Below, piece after piece: positions 57,921 through 64,000 of a DNA stretch of 64,000 nt. A program made the position numbers and the translations under genes. Position 1 is the first letter of the stretch; every line of letters starts with the position of its first letter. Source of the DNA: Ancrocorticia sp047501485 (GTDB lineage: Bacteria; Actinomycetota; Actinomycetes; Actinomycetales; Actinomycetaceae); contig JAZDRN010000009.1 in NCBI GenBank assembly GCA_047501485.1, positions 41,244-105,243 of the forward strand. The letters run 5' to 3'. A model generated the notes under the pieces. It searched no databases, had not been told where the DNA came from, and saw nothing but the letters and a program-made list of their open reading frames with translations.

Positions 57921-60350
57921 ATGCGTGATTCAGCTGCCCCCGACATCGCGGAGAAAATCGTCGATATCGACGTGTCCACCGAGATGCGCACGTCCTTCCT
58001 CGAGTACTCCTACTCGGTGATCTATGCCCGGGCGCTTCCGGACGCGCGAGACGGCTTGAAGCCGGTGCAGCGCCGCATCCTCTTCCAGATGGACCAGATG
58101 GGCCTGCGTCCCGACAAGGGCCACGTGAAGTCCTCCCGCGTGGTCGGAGACGTCATGGGCCGCCTGCATCCGCACGGCGACGTCGCCATCTACGACGCCA
58201 TGGTGCGCATGACCCAGCCCTTCACCATGCGGCTGCCGCTCGTGGACGGCCACGGGAACTTCGGATCGCTCGACGATGGCCCGGCGGCCCAGCGTTACAC
58301 CGAGGCGCGCCTGGCGCGCCCCGCTCTGGCGATGACGGCGTCGCTGGACGAGGACGTCGTCGACATGGTCCCCAACTACGACAACACCTATTTCCAGCCG
58401 TCCGTGCTTCCAGCTGCCATCCCGAATCTGCTGGTCAATGGCTCGTCGGGAATCGCCGTGGGTATGGCGACGAACATGCCGCCCCACAATCTGGTGGAGG
58501 TCGTGGCGGGGGCTCGCCATCTCCTCGGGCATCCGGAGGCGACCCTCGACGAGCTCATGCGTTTCATTCCCGGCCCGGATCTGCCCGAAGGCGGAAAGAT
58601 CGTGGGCCTGGAGGGCATCCGCGATGCCTACGCCTGTGGCCGCGGTATCTTCCGCACCCGCGCCACCGCACGGATAGAGAACGTCACCGCCCGGAAGAAG
58701 GGCATCGTCTTCACCGAGCTGCCCTACCTCGTCGGGCCCGAGAAGGTCATCGAGAAACTCAAGGACGCGATCGCCAACAAGAAGGTCAAGGGCGTCTCGG
58801 GCGTCCAGAACCTCACGGACCGCCACCACGGCATGCGGCTCGTCGTCGAGATAAAGAACGGCTTCAACCCGGAGGCCGTACTGACCCAGCTGTACAAGTA
58901 CACTCCCCTGGAAGACTCCTTCGGGATCAACAACGTGGCGCTCGTGGACGGTCAGCCCCGCACGATGGGCCTCAAGGAGCTGCTGCGCGTCTATCTCGAT
59001 CATCGCATCGAGGTCGTGCGCCGCCGCTCCCAGTTCCGCCTCGACAAGGCCCGGCGCGACCTGCATCTCGTGGACGGCCTGCTCATCGCGGTGCTGAACA
59101 TCGACGAGGTCATCGCCGTCATTCGCTCCTCCGACGATGCCGCCGCCGCCCGTGAGCGCTTGCAGCAGGTGTTCGACCTCAGCGAGGAGCAGGCCGATTA
59201 CATTCTCGAGCTGCGCCTGCGCCGCCTGACCAAATACTCCCAGATAGAACTCGAAGAGCGCCGCCGGGAGCTGCTGGAGCAGATCGCCGAGCTGGAGAAG
59301 ATCCTCGGGTCCCAGGAAGAGCTTCACAATCTCGTCTCGACGGAATTGGCGGAGGTCTCCAAGGCCTTCGGTACCCCTCGCCGCACGGTTCTGCTGGAGT
59401 CCGATGGGATGGCCGAGCAGAAGTCCCTCAAGGACATGCCGTTGGAGGTCCAGGACGGCCCATGTTGGGTCATGCTGTCGGGCACGGGGCTCATCGCCCG
59501 CACGAGCGAGGCCGAGCCCCCCACCCGCGAGGGCGGCCGCGTGGCTCACGATGCGCTGGTCTGCACGGTTCCCGCTACCGTGCGCGGGCAGGTAGGCGTC
59601 GTCACGAACCGCGGGATGCTGCGGCGTCTCGACGTTCTGCTGGCCCCGGCAATCCCATCGACGACGACGGCGCCCTCGCTGGCCGGCGGGGTACCGCTCA
59701 AGGACCTCCTTGTCCTGGAGAAGGGCGAGGAGGCTCTGGCGCTCGTCGATCTCTCCGATTCGGCTTCTCCTTTGGCCCTGGCCACGAAGAACGGCCGGAT
59801 CAAGCGCCTGGCCGCGGGCTACCCCGCCAAGGACGCCTTCGAGATCGTCTCCCTCGCCGACGGCGACGAGGTGGTCTCGGCCCGTCATGCGCAGGACTCG
59901 GACCAGATCGTCCTCGTCACCAGCGACGCTCAGCTGCTGCGTTTCGGCGCCGATGCCGTTCGTCCCCAGGGACGCGCCGGCCAGGGCGTTGCCGGTATCA
60001 GGCTCGCAGAGGGCTCGCGAGTCATCTGTCTCGGGGTGGTTCCGGGAGACGACCTCGCCGGATCCTATGTGGCCACCATCTCGGGAAGCACCGCCGCTCT
60101 GGAGGGGATGGTGCCGGGATCCGCGAAGGTCACTCCATTGGATCGCTATCCCGCCAAGGGCCGTGGAACCGGCGGTGTGCGTGCCCAGCGCTTCGTGCGC
60201 GGAGAGGACTGCCTGCAGCTGGCCCATATCGGCCCCGCTCCCCTGCGAGCGGTGGGAGCCGGGGGCCAGAGTATCGACTTGCCCGAGGCCGACGAGCGAC
60301 GCGACGCTTCGGGTACTCCCCTGACCATGCCCATCGCCGCCATCGGCTGA
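57921..60350 (+). CDS. parC: DNA topoisomerase IV subunit A
   Basis: Breakage-reunion subunit that decatenates daughter chromosomes with ParE. The 809-aa protein has the GyrA/ParC winged-helix with the quinolone-resistance region HPHGDVAIYDAMVRMTQ near residue 78, the catalytic Tyr in RYTEARL near residue 125, a coiled coil (about 440-480) and a C-terminal beta-pinwheel (about 500-790). It pairs with parE at 61514, so it is ParC rather than GyrA, and the pinwheel lacks an obvious GyrA box. I chose the ATG at 57921, which fits the promoter; an upstream start at 57885 does not. Confidence 0.92.
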   Translation: MRDSAAPDIAEKIVDIDVSTEMRTSFLEYSYSVIYARALPDARDGLKPVQRRILFQMDQMGLRPDKGHVKSSRVVGDVMGRLHPHGDVAIYDAMVRMTQPFTMRLPLVDGHGNFGSLDDGPAAQRYTEARLARPALAMTASLDEDVVDMVPNYDNTYFQPSVLPAAIPNLLVNGSSGIAVGMATNMPPHNLVEVVAGARHLLGHPEATLDELMRFIPGPDLPEGGKIVGLEGIRDAYACGRGIFRTRATARIENVTARKKGIVFTELPYLVGPEKVIEKLKDAIANKKVKGVSGVQNLTDRHHGMRLVVEIKNGFNPEAVLTQLYKYTPLEDSFGINNVALVDGQPRTMGLKELLRVYLDHRIEVVRRRSQFRLDKARRDLHLVDGLLIAVLNIDEVIAVIRSSDDAAAARERLQQVFDLSEEQADYILELRLRRLTKYSQIELEERRRELLEQIAELEKILGSQEELHNLVSTELAEVSKAFGTPRRTVLLESDGMAEQKSLKDMPLEVQDGPCWVMLSGTGLIARTSEAEPPTREGGRVAHDALVCTVPATVRGQVGVVTNRGMLRRLDVLLAPAIPSTTTAPSLAGGVPLKDLLVLEKGEEALALVDLSDSASPLALATKNGRIKRLAAGYPAKDAFEIVSLADGDEVVSARHAQDSDQIVLVTSDAQLLRFGADAVRPQGRAGQGVAGIRLAEGSRVICLGVVPGDDLAGSYVATISGSTAALEGMVPGSAKVTPLDRYPAKGRGTGGVRAQRFVRGEDCLQLAHIGPAPLRAVGAGGQSIDLPEADERRDASGTPLTMPIAAIG

Positions 60351-60356
60351 GCGGCG

Positions 60357-60440
60357 GCGGGCCGACCTCGAAGGTACTCCCCGCTTCGGGCCTTGGCGGG
60401 GTCATGCCCGGACTCGGGCCTTCGCGAGGTTGAGGCCCGC
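60357..60440. terminator. Bidirectional hairpin between convergent parC and GNAT genes
   Basis: GCGGGCC (60357-60363) pairs with GGCCCGC (60434-60440), extended inward by ACCTCG/CGAGGT and AAGG/CCTT. The loop holds a second stem, CCCCGC/GCGGGG. It is symmetrically placed between two stops. Confidence 0.7.
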
Positions 60441-60447
60441 CGCGGCG

Positions 60448-61446
60448 CTAATCCTGCCGCGGTGCCTCGCGTATCTGCAGCGAACGGTACATGACGTGGG
60501 TGTAGCCCACCTGTTCGAAACCGAAGTACTCGTAGGATTCGACCGCACCGTTCGGGTCCACGGCATGCGGGTCGACGTCGGCGTCCATTCCCGCGAACTC
60601 CATGCCATCGTTCTGGTAGGCCCGCATCGCAGCTCGCAGCAATGCGCTCATGATGCCCTTCTCACGCCACTGACTGTAGACCGCGACCTCGTCCACGTAA
60701 CCCTCGGACCACCCAAGGGCCTCCCAATCCTGCTCGTAGCGGCTTGAGAGCAGGTAGCCCGCCACCCGCGGTCTGTCGCCGCGGCGGTCCATGGCCACGA
60801 AGCTCCACGATGCCTCCATGTTGGGGCGCTGGCTGCGCCATTCCTCAGGGCTGCGAGGAGGCATCTTGGCAAGCTCGTAGTAGATGGAGTTGTGAGCGTG
60901 CCGGACATCGTCCATGAGATCGTCCGTGAGCGGTTCGATCGTGACGAACGAGGGTAGCTCGGCCTCTTCGATCGGGTCGCTCAGAGAGCGTCGCATCTGC
61001 ACGTAGGAGCGATGAAGGCTGAAGGATGCGCGCCGCAGCAGATCGACGAGATACTGGTGCTGGTTATCCACGTGCATGATGGCTCCCGCTGCGCTCACCT
61101 CGCCCTGCACCATCTCCTCGGCCAGTGCCAGCTGGATATCCAGGAGCCTGCGTCCCAGGCCCCGGTTGCGGAACCGCGGGTGGACCCCTCCGGAGAGCGT
61201 CACTTCGGCCTCTTCGCCGTGGTTGGCGGGCATGCGGGCCAGGCCGTAGGCGATGAGGCCGTCGGCGGACCATACAGCCATTGCACGCCAGATATAGGCG
61301 GAATCGAAGGATCCCAGAACCTCGTCGAAGGAAGTGCGATAGGGCACGCCGTCGTTCTCCTCGATAGCCCGTGTGAGGGTGAGGATATCCTCGGCATGCT
61401 GCGGGCCGATCGGCACCCACGCCAGCGACGTCGGATCTGCTTCCAT
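60448..61446 (-). CDS. Two-domain GNAT acetyltransferase (MshD-like architecture)
   Basis: A 332-aa protein with two GNAT halves: the first has RNRGLGRRLLDIQL near residue 92, the second EVAVYSQWREKGIMSALLRA near residue 260 followed by NGAVESYEYFGFEQVGY. Actinobacterial tandem GNATs include mycothiol synthase MshD, but similar fusions act on other amines, so I do not assign the substrate. It lies between parC and parE, converging with parC and in the same direction as parE. Confidence 0.8.
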   Translation of the reverse strand: MEADPTSLAWVPIGPQHAEDILTLTRAIEENDGVPYRTSFDEVLGSFDSAYIWRAMAVWSADGLIAYGLARMPANHGEEAEVTLSGGVHPRFRNRGLGRRLLDIQLALAEEMVQGEVSAAGAIMHVDNQHQYLVDLLRRASFSLHRSYVQMRRSLSDPIEEAELPSFVTIEPLTDDLMDDVRHAHNSIYYELAKMPPRSPEEWRSQRPNMEASWSFVAMDRRGDRPRVAGYLLSSRYEQDWEALGWSEGYVDEVAVYSQWREKGIMSALLRAAMRAYQNDGMEFAGMDADVDPHAVDPNGAVESYEYFGFEQVGYTHVMYRSLQIREAPRQD

Positions 61447-61513
61447 ACTTCTCCTGAAACCTAGGTAGCCCCGAGTCTACCGGGAATGTCGAAAATATGA
61501 CCGAAGGAGCCGT

Positions 61514-63736
<2,223 letters not shown>

Positions 63737-63850
63737 GCTACGTTGTGCTTCCGACAAGTTTTGCCTTCGCCGCGCAAAGGCGAACAAATTCACGTGGAGG
63801 CGGCGCTGCTGCACGGGCCGAACCTGAGCGAAGCCAACACCGGCCTCCGT

Positions 63851-63945
63851 CGGAGCACCGGCGGAGCCGCCGGTGCTCCGGTACGGTTCGCCAGTACCCT
63901 CAACGCACCGGGGGTGGGGGGCGCCTAAATAGTCCCCACCCCCCG
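63851..63945. repeat. Two strong hairpins upstream of parE
   Basis: CGGAGCACCGGC (63851-63862) pairs with 63869-63880, and CGGGGGTGGGG (63909-63919) pairs with CCCCACCCCC plus CG at 63934-63945. They lie in the 264-bp gene-free end of the window and may be the terminator region of the gene beyond the edge. Nothing else is seen there. Confidence 0.6.
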
Positions 63946-64000
63946 GGGGGAACCGACGGTGTGGTTTGCATATCCTACCATATTCCCGGCCACGCACTAA

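Noticed and set aside
57930..60227. 765-aa minus-strand frame opposite parC
   Set aside because: Long only because of codon bias; no domain recognised, whereas parC is complete on the other strand.

Overview
The window is 64 kb of high-G+C Gram-positive (actinobacterial) chromosome, most likely an Actinomycetaceae-type organism. This rests on protein families that are essentially actinobacterial: DUF3000 beside RNase D, the DUF3159/OB-fold/DUF3710/DUF4193 run, SepH, a DUF5998-like protein and a DUF222/13E12-type HNH protein. Several genes also appear to start at or next to the transcription start (leaderless), and a trehalose TreXYZ pathway sits next to PTS beta-glucoside genes. The genus is an inference and I could not test it.

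Layout. 1-7.0 kb: amino-sugar or oligosaccharide locus, with a GH20 hexosaminidase divergent from a ROK repressor, a sugar-binding lipoprotein, two ABC permeases and a ROK sugar kinase; no ATPase gene is present. 7.0-10.4 kb: HIT hydrolase, thrS and a NUDIX hydrolase on the minus strand. 10.4-12.2 kb: an ABC-F ATPase preceded by a seven-codon leader ORF and a perfect 12-bp inverted repeat that would hide its ribosome binding site. 12.3-15.4 kb: quaternary-amine/osmoprotectant ABC importer whose second permease is frameshifted by a GGTC duplication inside a perfect palindrome. 15.5-21 kb: a repeat-bearing membrane-anchored protein, a DUF222/HNH protein, a double GNAT protein and a divergent TetR. 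21.1-22.1 kb: seven minus-strand tRNAs with a duplicated Gly-Cys-Val unit, then a plus-strand tRNA-Val. 22.1-24.2 kb: TetR fragment, SDR oxidoreductase, a gene-free stretch and an unknown 134-aa protein. 24.2-29.9 kb: beta-glucoside PTS operon (GH1, EIIBCA, BglG-type antiterminator, orphan EIIC) with two RNA antiterminator sites. 30.2-32.2 kb: arginase-family protein, small membrane protein and SatD-family protein. 32.5-39.3 kb: glgX, treY and treZ, the glycogen-to-trehalose route. 39.4-57.8 kb: a conserved actinobacterial core block (FemX-like protein, DUF3000, rnd, dxs, acnA, 23S methyltransferase, APC permease, two TrkA proteins, DUF3159, OB-fold, DUF3710, DUF4193, sepH, tdk, phosphodiesterase, DUF5998). 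Much of this parallels the M. tuberculosis Rv2680-Rv2699c gene order, with acnA as an addition here. 57.9-63.7 kb: topoisomerase IV genes parC and parE around a GNAT gene.

The most interesting items are the translational attenuator in front of the ABC-F gene, the quasi-palindrome frameshift in the osmoprotectant permease, the BglG-type RNA sites whose flanks can pair with ribosome binding sites, and about a dozen short tandem or near-tandem duplications scattered through the window, several of which copy the 3' end of a gene. No CRISPR array, insertion sequence, prophage gene or rRNA was seen.
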